From positions 3,534,001-3,598,000 of the forward strand of contig NZ_CP113062.1 of assembly GCF_026625765.1 (NCBI RefSeq): 64,000 nt of DNA, in the 5' to 3' direction. Below, piece after piece: positions 35,491 through 43,775 of the stretch; position 1 is the stretch's first letter; every line of letters begins with the position of its first letter. Made by a program: the position numbers and the translations under genes. The notes beneath the pieces were generated by a model, which saw nothing but the letters and a program-made list of their open reading frames with translations, searched no databases and had not been told where the DNA came from. Origin of the DNA: Frigoribacterium sp. SL97. Lineage in GTDB: Bacteria > Actinomycetota > Actinomycetes > Actinomycetales > Microbacteriaceae.

Positions 35491-35670
35491 GTGATGATGC
35501 GAGTCGTGATCCTCCTAGGCGTCGGCCTCATGGTGGTCATCGCCGTGGTCGCGATGGTGCTCATGGTGAAAGACATTCGCGCCAACCGCCCCGCGTCTCG
35601 GCGCGCAATCATGACGCTCTGCGCGGCCGGCATCGTCGCGGCCGCGACCATCGCCTACGCCGTCATCTGA
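35491..35670 (+). CDS. Small two-helix membrane protein, 59 aa
   Basis: GTG-ATG-ATG start at 35491. Two hydrophobic segments (VVILLGVGLMVVIAVVAMVL and MTLCAAGIVAAATIAYAVI) flank a basic loop KDIRANRPASRRA. No family is recognised. The hairpin-like topology and lone position are similar to the small membrane proteins of the cassette array. Confidence 0.5.
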   Translation: MMMRVVILLGVGLMVVIAVVAMVLMVKDIRANRPASRRAIMTLCAAGIVAAATIAYAVI

Positions 35671-35724
35671 CACGAGCGCGCGTCGGCCGGCACAGGACTC
35701 GAGAACGGTCGGAGTGCACGAAGA

Positions 35725-35762
35725 AGCCCCCGCCCGGCTGGGAGAGCCGGAATGCGGGGGCT
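35725..35762 (-). terminator. Intrinsic terminator of the small minus-strand ORFs
   Basis: AGCCCCCGC (35725) pairs with GCGGGGGCT (35754), with inner CCGGCT/AGCCGG. On the minus strand it is followed by TCTTCGTG. Confidence 0.65.
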
Positions 35763-35866
35763 GCTACTGCCTAGCGGGTTAGGGACCGCCCGGCAGCTCT
35801 CGGCCAGCTCGGGGGGAAGCTGACCGGAGCCAAGCTACGCGCAGCCCACTGACGGCTCTCTCGGGC

Positions 35867-36019
35867 TCAGTAGGGAGCGACTGAGGTCACGATGCGATCC
35901 TCGGGCAGCGTGGCGCGCACCTGGTCGATCGCGGCGGCCGGTGTCGGGGCGTTGACCTCGACGGCCATGGCCTCGGCGATCGTGTCAGCCTTGGGGCGGT
36001 GCCTGACGAACCAGCTCAT
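35867..36019 (-). CDS. Small protein, 50 aa, phage-like
   Basis: ATG 36019 begins MSWFVRHRPKADTIAEAMAV and ends DRIVTSVAPY. It is 20 bp after the 102-aa ORF on the same strand and 100 bp before a terminator, so the two form a short operon. Size and style recall small phage accessory proteins; no family is recognised. Confidence 0.45.
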   Translation of the reverse strand: MSWFVRHRPKADTIAEAMAVEVNAPTPAAAIDQVRATLPEDRIVTSVAPY

Positions 36020-36038
36020 GACCGGGCGCTACCCGGGG

Positions 36039-36347
36039 TCACGACGGCCACTCGTCCGGCTCAGGGTGCAGCCGGCCCGTGAGGGCCGACAGCTCGGCCT
36101 CGTGCTGGATCATCCATGCGACGGCGCTGTTCAGGCTCCCCTCTCGGCGCAGCCAGGGCCGGCCGCCGGCATCGTCTCGGCCGTGGGCGTAGCAGTGGTA
36201 AACGATGCCGCCCAGCTCGGGGCGCGAGAGGACATAGCCAAGGGGCGCGGCACGGTCCCGGCGTACCTGCCAGACACCGAAGTGTCCCGGTGCTGGCGGC
36301 ACTGCGAACGGGTGCGTTGGGATCGGCCGGCGCAGAATTTTGGCCAC
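36039..36347 (-). CDS. Hypothetical protein, 102 aa, phage-like
   Basis: No family recognised. It contains FGVWQVRRDRAAPLGYVLSR, a YHCYAHGRDD segment and ends DEWPS. GTG 36347 is set by AGGTG 6 nt upstream. It is probably a remnant of an integrated element. Confidence 0.5.
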   Translation of the reverse strand: MAKILRRPIPTHPFAVPPAPGHFGVWQVRRDRAAPLGYVLSRPELGGIVYHCYAHGRDDAGGRPWLRREGSLNSAVAWMIQHEAELSALTGRLHPEPDEWPS

Positions 36348-36399
36348 TGCTTCACCTGATCCTCGAACTCCCACGGCGGGAGCGTAGGGCGAGCCTCCG

Positions 36400-37221
36400 T
36401 CAGTGCAGTTCGGCGGGCCTGTTTCGGCTGTCCCAGAGGTCGAGAGCTATCTCGATCATGTCGAGCGCGGCATCGAAGTAGCCGGCTAGGGCAAGCAGGC
36501 TGGGCGTCATCATGAAGTCGGCCCCGCCGTGCTCGGACGGACCGACTTGCTCGCGGTCAAGCATGAGAAGAATCATCGAGCCGTTCGCGTGAGCCATGCC
36601 ACTAGAGGTCTGCCAGAGAGTCAACGGCGACTGGAACAACGACGGCAGTAGTGGGCCTAGCTCTTTAAGACGATTCGTCACCCTCTCAACGTCTCGAAGG
36701 TCGACGCCAACAAGTCCGGGCCGCGCGTCCCGGTTCCTTTCGAGGGCGGCAAGAGTTCGCGCCCACCCTGGGTCGTCTCGTTCCAAATGCTGCATGGCGA
36801 CGTGAACCAGACGGCGGTTCTCGCGCGCGAGTTTCAATGACCGAAGCACTCGGTCGTCGCGGGACGACGGGTGCAGGAGCCACAGGGCCGTACCCGCGGC
36901 CTCGTAGGCGCTTCTCACAAGCGTGAACATGGCAAAGGGGAGGACGGCTCCGCCGTCCGTAACGATGATCTTGAACGCGTGCAGGTGGTCAAGGGCAACG
37001 CCGAGGCCAGCGCGTAGCTGGTCAGGGGCCGAGCTGTACGGGGTCGCGCTTCGGTCCCCCGCGAGTGATGAGCCTGCCTTCACAGCCAGCGCCTCGGCAC
37101 GGGCCGCAAGCGTGTCGTAGCGCGCGAAGCTGCGCGCCAGTGCGCGTCTCCCCAGCTCCTCGTGCTCGGGAGCTTCCTGCCGGTCATGCTGGCCCCGCTC
37201 GCCGTCACCTACTGCTGTCAT
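36400..37221 (-). CDS. Hypothetical protein, 273 aa
   Basis: No firm family. Mostly helical, with SAYEAAGTALWLLHPSSRDDRVLRSLKLARENRRL and a later SGMAHANGSMILL; this loosely recalls helical proteins often found with mobile defence genes. Its start lies 25 bp from the inverted cassette-site half at 37246, so it may be the gene of a cassette in the opposite orientation. Confidence 0.55.
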   Translation of the reverse strand: MTAVGDGERGQHDRQEAPEHEELGRRALARSFARYDTLAARAEALAVKAGSSLAGDRSATPYSSAPDQLRAGLGVALDHLHAFKIIVTDGGAVLPFAMFTLVRSAYEAAGTALWLLHPSSRDDRVLRSLKLARENRRLVHVAMQHLERDDPGWARTLAALERNRDARPGLVGVDLRDVERVTNRLKELGPLLPSLFQSPLTLWQTSSGMAHANGSMILLMLDREQVGPSEHGGADFMMTPSLLALAGYFDAALDMIEIALDLWDSRNRPAELH

Positions 37222-37245
37222 GCAGCAATCTTGGAGGCCTTGGTT

Positions 37246-37262
37246 GACGTCCGATAGCCGGT
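37246..37262 (-). repeat. Conserved half of an inverted cassette site, left of IS copy 1
   Basis: On the minus strand this reads ACCGGCTATCGGACG, the conserved right arm of the array site (GGC-type spacer, like 42128). The other half is at 38502-38518, and GGT (37260-37262) is the 3-bp target duplication. This is the only site in the opposite orientation. Confidence 0.75.
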
Positions 37263-38501
37263 GGCGGTTTCAGGGGGTCGTTGCAACGGGTGGTTGTTTC
37301 GGGTCCGAGAGTAGCTCCTGGAACGCTTCTGCCGGTGTCCGGAAGTCGAGGGTTTTGCGGGGTCTGCCGTTGAGTTCTGTGGCGACTTCGAGGAGTCGTT
37401 CCGGGCTGTGAACAGTGAGGTCGGTGGACTTCGGGAAGTACTGCCGGAGAAGCCCATTGGTGTTCTCGTTCGAGCCGCGCTGCCAGGGCTTGTGGGGGTC
37501 GCAGAAGTAGATAGCGAGGTCAGTGGCGAGGGTGATGTCTTTGTGCCGGGCAAGCTCCGTGCCCTGGTCCCAGGTCAACGACCGGCGCAGGTGTTCGGGC
37601 AGGGTCTTGATCGTGGGGATCATGGCGTCGCGGACGGCGTCGGCGCTGTGCCCGTCTGGCAGGTGCAGCAGCATCACGTAACGGGTGGTCCGCTCAACCA
37701 ACGTTCCGATGGCGCTCCGGGCGTTCGTGCCGACGATGAGGTCTCCTTCCCAGTGCCCGGGAACGGCGCGGTCTTCCACCTCGGCAGGGCGTTCGCTGAT
37801 CAGGACCATGTCGCGGATCTTCGACCACGACGCCCGCCTGGCCTCGCCCCGGTGTCGGCGGATCGCCCTGCCGGTGCGGAGGTGTTTATGCAGGTCAGCG
37901 CGCAGGTGCCCGCGCCCCTGGACGAACAGGGTTTGGTAGATCGTCTCGTGGGACACGTGCATCTCCGGCCGGTCAGGGAAGGACCTGACCAGGTCATCAC
38001 GGATCTGCTCCGGGGACCAGTTCCGCACCAGCCGAAGCTCGACCTGCAGGGCAAGCTCGACCCGGTCCAGCTTCCGGGGCTTCGGGCGCCGCGCCCGTTC
38101 CCGGGATCGCTTCTGGGCGGCGTAGGGGCGGTAAGCGCCGCCGCGTGAGCTGTTCCGGGTGAGCTCCCTACTGATCGTCGAGGGCGCCCGACCGAGCTCG
38201 GCCGCGATCCGGCGGACGCCTGCGCCGCCGAGGTGGAGGTCAGCGATCTTGAGCCGTTCCTCCTCGCTCAAGTACCGGCCCGACCGGGCGGCGCGCTCGA
38301 ACGGATTCTTCCCTTGAGCGGCTTTGAACCATCGGTAGCCCTGACGCGGATGCACGCCGACAGCATCGCAAGCAGCCGGCCTGCTCAAGCCCTGTCCGAG
38401 TAGCTCCCAGAACCAAGCCTCCCGGGCACGTTGTTCCAGCCTCGATCCCATCTGCAGCACTCCGATTCACGGTGGTGTTGCAACGACCACCTGAACCCAA
38501 G
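37263..38501 (-). mobile_element. IS30-family insertion sequence, copy 1 (1239 bp)
   Basis: Same length and end sequence as copy 2 at 46042-47280. The ends are imperfect inverted repeats sharing TTCAGG-GGTCGTTGCAAC. It is flanked by GGT/GGT, and the joined flanks restore a cassette-site dyad. It encodes one transposase. Confidence 0.9.
37270..38460 (-). CDS. IS30 family transposase (copy 1)
   Basis: 396-aa DDE transposase. The N-terminal helix-turn-helix (about 75-115) is LSEEERLKIADLHLGGAGVRRIAAELGRAPSTISREL. The catalytic core has GHWEGDLIVG (first Asp), TWDQGTELARH (second Asp) and GSNENTNGLLRQYFPK (Glu). The protein is identical to that of copy 2, so transposition was recent. GTG start; Met 10 nt on is an alternative. 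Confidence 0.95.
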   Translation of the reverse strand: MLQMGSRLEQRAREAWFWELLGQGLSRPAACDAVGVHPRQGYRWFKAAQGKNPFERAARSGRYLSEEERLKIADLHLGGAGVRRIAAELGRAPSTISRELTRNSSRGGAYRPYAAQKRSRERARRPKPRKLDRVELALQVELRLVRNWSPEQIRDDLVRSFPDRPEMHVSHETIYQTLFVQGRGHLRADLHKHLRTGRAIRRHRGEARRASWSKIRDMVLISERPAEVEDRAVPGHWEGDLIVGTNARSAIGTLVERTTRYVMLLHLPDGHSADAVRDAMIPTIKTLPEHLRRSLTWDQGTELARHKDITLATDLAIYFCDPHKPWQRGSNENTNGLLRQYFPKSTDLTVHSPERLLEVATELNGRPRKTLDFRTPAEAFQELLSDPKQPPVATTP

Positions 38502-38518
38502 GGTGGTCGACCGGACAG
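38502..38518 (-). repeat. Variable half of the inverted cassette site, right of IS copy 1
   Basis: On the minus strand this reads GTCCGGTCGACCACC. It starts GTCCGRT like the left arm next to IS copy 2 (GTCCGATAAACAATC). GGT at 38502-38504 is the target duplication. Confidence 0.65.
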
Positions 38519-38523
38519 GGCGG

Positions 38524-38931
38524 TCAGGCCGCCGATCGGGCGCCGGCCGCGGCGATGGTCTCGCGGTACGCCTCGATCTTCCGTTCCAGCGCCGCAAGGT
38601 GCCGTTGCACCTCCGCCTGCCGAGCGAGAACAGACGCGTGGTGCTGTTCGAGAAGAACGAGACGTCGAGAGTCGTCAGCACCGGCCCTGTACGCGGCCGC
38701 GTACTCGCGCATTTCCTGGACGTTCATCCCCGTGCCGCGGAGCATCACCGTTCCCGCGAGCCAACTCAACGCAGCAGTGTCGTACCGACGCCACCCGTCT
38801 GAGCCTCGTCCTGGTGCCGGCGCGATGCCTTCTTTCTCGTAGTAGCGGATCGTGTCAACGGTGACGCCGAGCAGATCCGCCGCGACGCTGATCGTCACGG
38901 GCTCGTCAACATTGACCTCGGGAAGCAGCAT
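38524..38931 (-). CDS. MerR family transcriptional regulator
   Basis: 135-aa regulator. The HTH VTISVAADLLGVTVDTIRYYEKEGIAPAPGR is the MerR signature, and a C-terminal coiled coil for dimerisation (HHASVLARQAEVQRHLAALERKIEAY) follows. No metal Cys are present, so it belongs to the aldehyde- or redox-linked MerR types. ATG 38931 opens directly before the HTH. It is divergent from the aldo/keto reductase, its probable target. Confidence 0.88.
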   Translation of the reverse strand: MLLPEVNVDEPVTISVAADLLGVTVDTIRYYEKEGIAPAPGRGSDGWRRYDTAALSWLAGTVMLRGTGMNVQEMREYAAAYRAGADDSRRLVLLEQHHASVLARQAEVQRHLAALERKIEAYRETIAAAGARSAA

Positions 38932-38948
38932 GGGCACAAGTCTCCCAC

Positions 38949-38982
38949 TTGACATGGTCTGCACACCAGGGTCGAGAGTCAA
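38949..38982 (+). promoter_or_regulatory. MerR-type promoter of the aldo/keto reductase gene
   Basis: CTTGACA (-35) lies about 19-20 bp before a CGAGAGT -10-like box, the long spacing typical of MerR-activated promoters. The spacer carries partly symmetric TGGTCTGCACACCAGG. Confidence 0.45.
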
Positions 38983-39020
38983 AGCGTCCGGGTCGACCCG
39001 GCGGTGAACGGAGAACTTCC

Positions 39021-40004
39021 ATGCAGCAGATTCCTCTCGGCTCTCAAGGCCTCGCCACATCCCCACTCGGGCTCGGGTGCATGGGCATGAGCGCCTTCTA
39101 CGGCGGCGCGACTGAAACAGGCTCCGCCGAGACCATCCGGCAGGCTCTCGACCTCGGCATCACCCTTTTCGACACGGCGGAGGCTTACGGGCCGTTCGAG
39201 AACGAAAAGCTGCTCGGCCGGGTCCTTGGCGCTGACCGGGACCGGGTGGCGGTCGCGTCAAAGTTCGCTACCAATTTCGCCGATGACGGCGCACCGATCG
39301 GCCTTGACGGCTCCCCGGAACACGCGCGGCGCGCTATCGACAGATCCCTGAGCCACCTCGGAACCGACCACGTCGACCTCTGGTACCTCCACCGTGTCGA
39401 CCCGAACGTGCCGATCGAGGACACCATCGGCGCCATGAGCGAGGCCGTCAGCGCCGGTAAAGCCCGCTACATCGGGGTCTCAGAGACCTCCGCTGAAACC
39501 CTCCGCAGGGCCCACACAACATTCCCGATCACTGCAATCCAGTCCGAATACAGCCTGTTCGAGCGTGATGCCGAACACAACGGAGTTCTCGACACCGCGC
39601 GGGAACTCGGCATCGGATTCGTGCCGTTCTCCCCTCTCGGTCGCGGATTCCTTTCCGGCACCGTCACCCGCAAGGACGACCTACCCGAGGGTGATGCACG
39701 TCGAAACCTTCCCCGGTTCTCCGACGAAGCGATCGATGCGAACCTCCGCGTCGTCGACGCACTCAAGGTGATCGCCGACGAGAAGAACGTCAGTACCGCG
39801 CAGCTCGCCCTTGCATGGCTGATCCGGGCCGGCACGGTCCCTATCCCCGGCACCACGAAAGCATCCCGCGTCAAGGAGAACGTCGCCGCAGCAGACGTCG
39901 TGCTCACTACGAGCGACCTCGAGCGGATCGAGGCTGCCTCCCCGCACGGCGTGGCCGTCGGGACCCGCAATACCGAGGCTGGCATGGCTCGAGACCGCGG
40001 TTAG
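39021..40004 (+). CDS. Aldo/keto reductase
   Basis: 327-aa NADPH-dependent oxidoreductase of the AKR fold. The catalytic tetrad residues are seen in FDTAEAYG (Asp, Tyr), VASKFA (Lys) and WYLHRVD (His); the cofactor stretch is PIPGTTKASRVKEN. It resembles the YajO/Gsp69-type group that reduces aldehydes. GGAG 8 nt before ATG 39021 supports the start. Control by the divergent MerR is likely. Confidence 0.92.
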   Translation: MQQIPLGSQGLATSPLGLGCMGMSAFYGGATETGSAETIRQALDLGITLFDTAEAYGPFENEKLLGRVLGADRDRVAVASKFATNFADDGAPIGLDGSPEHARRAIDRSLSHLGTDHVDLWYLHRVDPNVPIEDTIGAMSEAVSAGKARYIGVSETSAETLRRAHTTFPITAIQSEYSLFERDAEHNGVLDTARELGIGFVPFSPLGRGFLSGTVTRKDDLPEGDARRNLPRFSDEAIDANLRVVDALKVIADEKNVSTAQLALAWLIRAGTVPIPGTTKASRVKENVAAADVVLTTSDLERIEAASPHGVAVGTRNTEAGMARDRG

Positions 40005-40111
40005 CACGCAAGATTTGCACCCCTCCATGTGCCGGGCGCACGAGGGGCAAGGCAAGACCACTCAGTGCCCGAACGCAACCCAGTGGTGACCCTCCCTCGC
40101 TAGAGGCCTTA

Positions 40112-41389
40112 CTAGTTGCTGGGCGGGGTGCCGCCGTCGCTCGGGGCGCCGCCCGCGGGTGCACCACCGCCCATGCCGCCGGTTGCCGCCTGCTGCTCGA
40201 CGCTGTTTGCGTAGTCGTCGGTCGGGTCGCGGTAGATCGTGTGGACGTGGCCCCAGCCGGAGGTGGAGACACCTTCGACGTCGGCGCCGGCGGAGCCCTG
40301 CTGTGCCTGGAATCCGACGTAGACGTTCGGCCCGGAGATGGAGAAGTTGATGCCGTCGCCCTGGGTCATGTCGTAGGTGGTCTCGCCCGACCAGGCGATG
40401 ACGGTGTCGTCGAGGGTCGCCTCGATCTCGGCGCGGGTGGTGGCGGCGCTCTCCTCGTCGGCCATGCCCGACCAGTTGGCGACCAGGTCGAGCAGGAGCT
40501 CGCGCTGCTCATCGGTGAGGTCGGCGCCGGTCAGGCCGGCACCGGTGGTGAAGTCGCAGGTGTCGCCGGGGGCGCACATGGTGACGTCTCCGGAGGTGAG
40601 GGTCGCCTGCTGCTCGGCCGTGAGGGAGTCGTAGAACGCGAACGCGTCGGTGTAGATCCCATCGAAGGCCTGCACCTCGGTGCCGTCGTCCGTGGTCCAG
40701 TCCGCGGGCTGCACGCCGAGGTGTGTCGGGGCGAAGGTGATCGCGTCGGCGGTGCCGTCGAGGGTGGCGTTGATGCCGAGGTGGTGGCCGCCGAACTGGA
40801 CTTCGTAGGCGCTGGTGTCGGAGGCGTCGCCGAAGAACGCGATGTAGTACTGCCCGAGGACATCGGCATCGGTGGAGCTGGAATTGTCCGCGAGGTACTG
40901 GTCGCTGGCGATGATGTTCGAGACGGTCTCGTAGGCGTCGTCGCTGAGGAGTGCCTCGATTACCTGGAGGGCGGCGACTTGCTGCTCTTCCGTGAGGTCG
41001 GCGACGTCCAGCCCGGCCCGGTCGACGAAGGTGATGGGGAAGTTCGACCACGAGGTGGTCTTGGTCTCGTCGCCGTAGTCGTAGGTGACCGCTTCCTTCT
41101 GCTCGTCGGTGAGCGTGGCGAGGAACGCCTGAACGGCTGCGGTGGTGTTCGTGATGGTCTCGGCGGTGGTGCTCGAGTCCGATTCCGTGACCTCGGTCGC
41201 TGCCTCGGCGACGGTGAGGTCGCCGGTGGCGCTGCTCGAGGTGGTGGTGCCGGAGCCGGTCGTGCTGGAGGAGCTGGTGGTGCCGGCGGCGCAGCCGCTG
41301 AGCAGGAGGCCCCCGACCAGGAACACGGTCGTTCCGAGGAGGAGCTGGTGGCGGCGCGGGCGCTTGTTCGTGTCCGTGGTCTTCGTCAT
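40112..41389 (-). CDS. DUF3500 lipoprotein
   Basis: 425 aa. The lipoprotein signal is QLLLGTTVFLVGGLLLSGC with lipobox LSGC. A Ser/Thr-rich linker precedes a DUF3500 domain (about 80-400): WSNFPITFVDRAGLDVADLTEEQ, QYYIAFFG, VQFGGHHLGINATL and SGWGHVHTIYRDPTDDY. A Gly/Pro-rich tail ends the protein. The family's role is unknown. It is the last gene before the first cassette site. Confidence 0.85.
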   Translation of the reverse strand: MTKTTDTNKRPRRHQLLLGTTVFLVGGLLLSGCAAGTTSSSSTTGSGTTTSSSATGDLTVAEAATEVTESDSSTTAETITNTTAAVQAFLATLTDEQKEAVTYDYGDETKTTSWSNFPITFVDRAGLDVADLTEEQQVAALQVIEALLSDDAYETVSNIIASDQYLADNSSSTDADVLGQYYIAFFGDASDTSAYEVQFGGHHLGINATLDGTADAITFAPTHLGVQPADWTTDDGTEVQAFDGIYTDAFAFYDSLTAEQQATLTSGDVTMCAPGDTCDFTTGAGLTGADLTDEQRELLLDLVANWSGMADEESAATTRAEIEATLDDTVIAWSGETTYDMTQGDGINFSISGPNVYVGFQAQQGSAGADVEGVSTSGWGHVHTIYRDPTDDYANSVEQQAATGGMGGGAPAGGAPSDGGTPPSN

Positions 41390-41492
41390 GGGGCAAAGCT
41401 AAAGAGCCCGGCTTGGTCAATTCAATGAGAAATCTATGAGCCGGTCATGAGAGCCGGATCGGTTTCAGGCGTCGTGAAACCGTCCGATAGAC

Positions 41493-41507
41493 GATCCCCT
41501 ATCAAGA
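41493..41507 (+). repeat. Cassette site 1
   Basis: Core GATCCCCTATCAAGA. The left arm GTCCGATAG (41482-41490) pairs with CTATC. First plus-oriented site of the array. Confidence 0.75.
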
Positions 41508-41615
41508 CAACGACAGTCTGCGGAAGCCGAGGCGCATCGTCTCCATCTACGAAGATGCGCAAACACCTCCCTGCGGCATTAGACAGCGTTGACGAAAGAC
41601 CTGTAGACCAAGTAG

Positions 41616-42125
41616 ATGCGCATTGATGACGGGCGGCCTGTCCGGGTCGATCTTGACCCTCGCCCCCGCTTCATCTGGTGGGGTCAGGATGTCGACGACG
41701 AAACGCGAGATGCCGTCGCAACCCGAGCCACGCTTGTCCAGACCTTCCCCACGGAAGACGCGGCACGTCGCCATGCGGAGCAGCAGTCCTGGCCGAGCGG
41801 CCCGCCGGAGGCCCTGAGCATCGTCGACGCGCGTGGGGTCAAGGACTACCTCGACCGCAAGGTGAACAAGCTTGATGAGGAGGCGGCCCTCACCTGTATC
41901 AACTTGGCCGACGATGTCCGTCACTCACTGCGCCTCCCCCCGCCGCGATCTGGAGCCGCGCAAGCCGTCTACGACAAACTGGTCCAACGACAGTTCAATT
42001 ACCTCACCGACGACAGCCGTGTTAACGCGCTGAGCAGGTGGAGCTTGCGGGAACTAGGCCAGCTCCAGAAGATGCTGCGTTCGTCGCTGCGCTGTCTAGA
42101 AGCAGGCCTTGTCGAGCCCCGATAA
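41616..42125 (+). CDS. Hypothetical cassette protein, 169 aa
   Basis: No family recognised. Soluble; starts MRIDDGRPVRVDLDPRPRFI, with a helical C-terminal half (NALSRWSLRELGQLQKMLRSSL). The TAA stop lies inside the left arm of the next site, 2 nt before its core. Confidence 0.6.
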   Translation: MRIDDGRPVRVDLDPRPRFIWWGQDVDDETRDAVATRATLVQTFPTEDAARRHAEQQSWPSGPPEALSIVDARGVKDYLDRKVNKLDEEAALTCINLADDVRHSLRLPPPRSGAAQAVYDKLVQRQFNYLTDDSRVNALSRWSLRELGQLQKMLRSSLRCLEAGLVEPR

Positions 42126-42127
42126 GC

Positions 42128-42142
42128 GATCGGCTATCGGGC
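42128..42142 (+). repeat. Cassette site 2
   Basis: Core GATCGGCTATCGGGC. The most symmetric site: arms CCCGATA (42118-42124) and TATCGGG (42135-42141) mirror each other about the GATC centre. Confidence 0.9.
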
Positions 42143-42183
42143 AACACCCCGTTTTATCTTCTGGCCCGACTTCAGAGACAGCC

Positions 42184-42777
42184 ATGCCCTTCTACGTCAA
42201 CGCTCTTGGCGGTGTATCAACGAGAATGGTTCATATGGCGCACACGGACACTGGCCCGGTTGGCACTTTGATGACCGTCATCGGCCAGCTGCTTGATCCA
42301 CAGGTATCTCGCAAGTTCCACGGGCACATCATCGTCTCCAGCGGTGGAGACGAAACCCGTTACGAGGTGTGGGCTGATCCCGAGACGGGCTGCTGGGAAA
42401 GCGTCGACCACGCCGCTGGCATACGAGACGTTTACAACCCCATCGACGGACTGCTACTGACCTCCCCTGGGCAACGCGATGAAGAGGACGTCGATCGAGG
42501 CACCGTTGAAAACATGCCAGCTCACCTGGGTCTTTTCTTCCCCCTAAGGATGGGTATCTGGTCAAGGTCCCGGGACCGCTGGCGCATGACGGGCGCGACA
42601 ACGGGCGCAGATGGTCGCACGGTTGTCGGCTTACAGGCCTTGGATGACAACTCACAGGGAAGCCTGACCGTGACCACCGACGGCGTTCCGGTCCTCTTCC
42701 GTGAGCCCGAACAGGACATCGTCTTGGAGATGCACGAAGCTTTCGGGGGCAGACCTGACTTCTGGTGGAAGAAGTAG
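42184..42777 (+). CDS. Hypothetical cassette protein, 197 aa
   Basis: No family recognised. A mostly beta protein (FHGHIIVSSGGDETRYEVWADP, WRMTGATTGADGRTVVGLQAL) loosely like LolA-type lipid carriers, but without a signal peptide. ATG 42184 is the first start past the site; 42226 is possible. Confidence 0.5.
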   Translation: MPFYVNALGGVSTRMVHMAHTDTGPVGTLMTVIGQLLDPQVSRKFHGHIIVSSGGDETRYEVWADPETGCWESVDHAAGIRDVYNPIDGLLLTSPGQRDEEDVDRGTVENMPAHLGLFFPLRMGIWSRSRDRWRMTGATTGADGRTVVGLQALDDNSQGSLTVTTDGVPVLFREPEQDIVLEMHEAFGGRPDFWWKK

Positions 42778-42853
42778 CTGACCGCCCCCGAACACCAACT
42801 CCCGTGGAGTCCATGGATGTGCCAGTCAGTGCTTAAGCGACTGCCCGGCCGGC

Positions 42854-42868
42854 GATCGACTAACGGGC
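42854..42868 (+). repeat. Cassette site 3
   Basis: Core GATCGACTAACGGGC, with TAT changed to TAA. The left arm GCCCGGCCGGC begins GCCC, matching GGGC. It separates two genes that otherwise would share a unit. Confidence 0.75.
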
Positions 42869-42919
42869 ACCAGCTTCGACTCCGCTAACGTGCCGACACG
42901 AGCCACGGAAGGAGCACCC

Positions 42920-43267
42920 TTGAGAGTCACAGTCGAAGTGGGCGATTGGGAGCACGAATGTTGCGGCCCGGCGATCGAACGCAACGATGTAGTCGACCTG
43001 GGCTGTCTTCGTTGGCGGGACGCGGACGGACAAGTGCGGTTGATCGAGACCCACCACGACTCCCCCATCGAAACTCGTATCCGCGGTCGGGTCGTGGACA
43101 TCCTCGTGCTCGCTGAGGATGGCTCCGCGACACCAATTCTTCGCGTTCCCAGCGGCGCGGCCCTGCGCGGATTTGACGACGAGGACGACGGGCACCTCGA
43201 GACACCGTGGTCGGGCGAACTCGTCAACGAGCGCAACAGGCGCTTCCTCGTGACAGTGAAGTCGTAG
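42920..43267 (+). CDS. DUF6578-like protein, 115 aa
   Basis: Starts LRVTVEVGDWEHECCGPAIE, matching the Trp-x-x-x-Cys-Cys-Gly opening of DUF6578 proteins, whose role is unknown. TTG 42920 is chosen because GGAAGGAG lies 6 nt upstream; a GTG at 42890 has no such site. One gene per unit, between sites 3 and 4. Confidence 0.6.
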   Translation: MRVTVEVGDWEHECCGPAIERNDVVDLGCLRWRDADGQVRLIETHHDSPIETRIRGRVVDILVLAEDGSATPILRVPSGAALRGFDDEDDGHLETPWSGELVNERNRRFLVTVKS

Positions 43268-43325
43268 AGGCGAGAAATCACTCTCACTCCACGCCGCACC
43301 GCAGGAACGAATCGATCCAATGAAC

Positions 43326-43340
43326 GATCCCCTATCGGGC
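43326..43340 (+). repeat. Cassette site 4
   Basis: Core GATCCCCTATCGGGC, exact consensus. Confidence 0.92.
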
Positions 43341-43471
43341 ACTCCGCAGTCTGATTGACGGTGCGAACGCGCTCCGGAGATCCGATTGAATACGCACATG
43401 CCCCGGTCGATGTCTCCCTCTGAGCGACGTGCCGTATCAGCCGCCTGGTACCCCTCGCCGCAGGTGCAGCC

Positions 43472-43720
43472 TTGAACACGTCAGAAACGGCCGCCCTGAT
43501 AGTCGCGTCGCTGCTAATCGTGGTCGGGCTGCTCCTCGCGATCTTTCACCTGCCCTTTTCGAGACGGGTCAAAAGTGAGCGCGAACGGCTGGGAGTCCAC
43601 ATTGGCTCTGAAAGCCATCCGACCATGATTCTCTGCGTAGGTCTCATATTTGTGGCCATCTCTGTCGTGATCCTGGTCGGCACGTTCACTGACGCGTTCT
43701 CCGGGTCACCTCGCGTCTAG
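43472..43720 (+). CDS. Small two-helix membrane protein, 82 aa
   Basis: TTG start. Helices ALIVASLLIVVGLLLAIF and MILCVGLIFVAISVVILVG flank a charged loop. No family is recognised. Less G+C-rich than the chromosome. Confidence 0.55.
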   Translation: MNTSETAALIVASLLIVVGLLLAIFHLPFSRRVKSERERLGVHIGSESHPTMILCVGLIFVAISVVILVGTFTDAFSGSPRV

Positions 43721-43735
43721 GGCAGCCCAGTCACC

Positions 43736-43750
43736 GATCGTCTATCGGGA
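43736..43750 (+). repeat. Cassette site 5
   Basis: Core GATCGTCTATCGGGA (GTC-spacer type). Confidence 0.9.
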
Positions 43751-43775
43751 CGCTGCCCCCAGATCGTGTTCGGCC

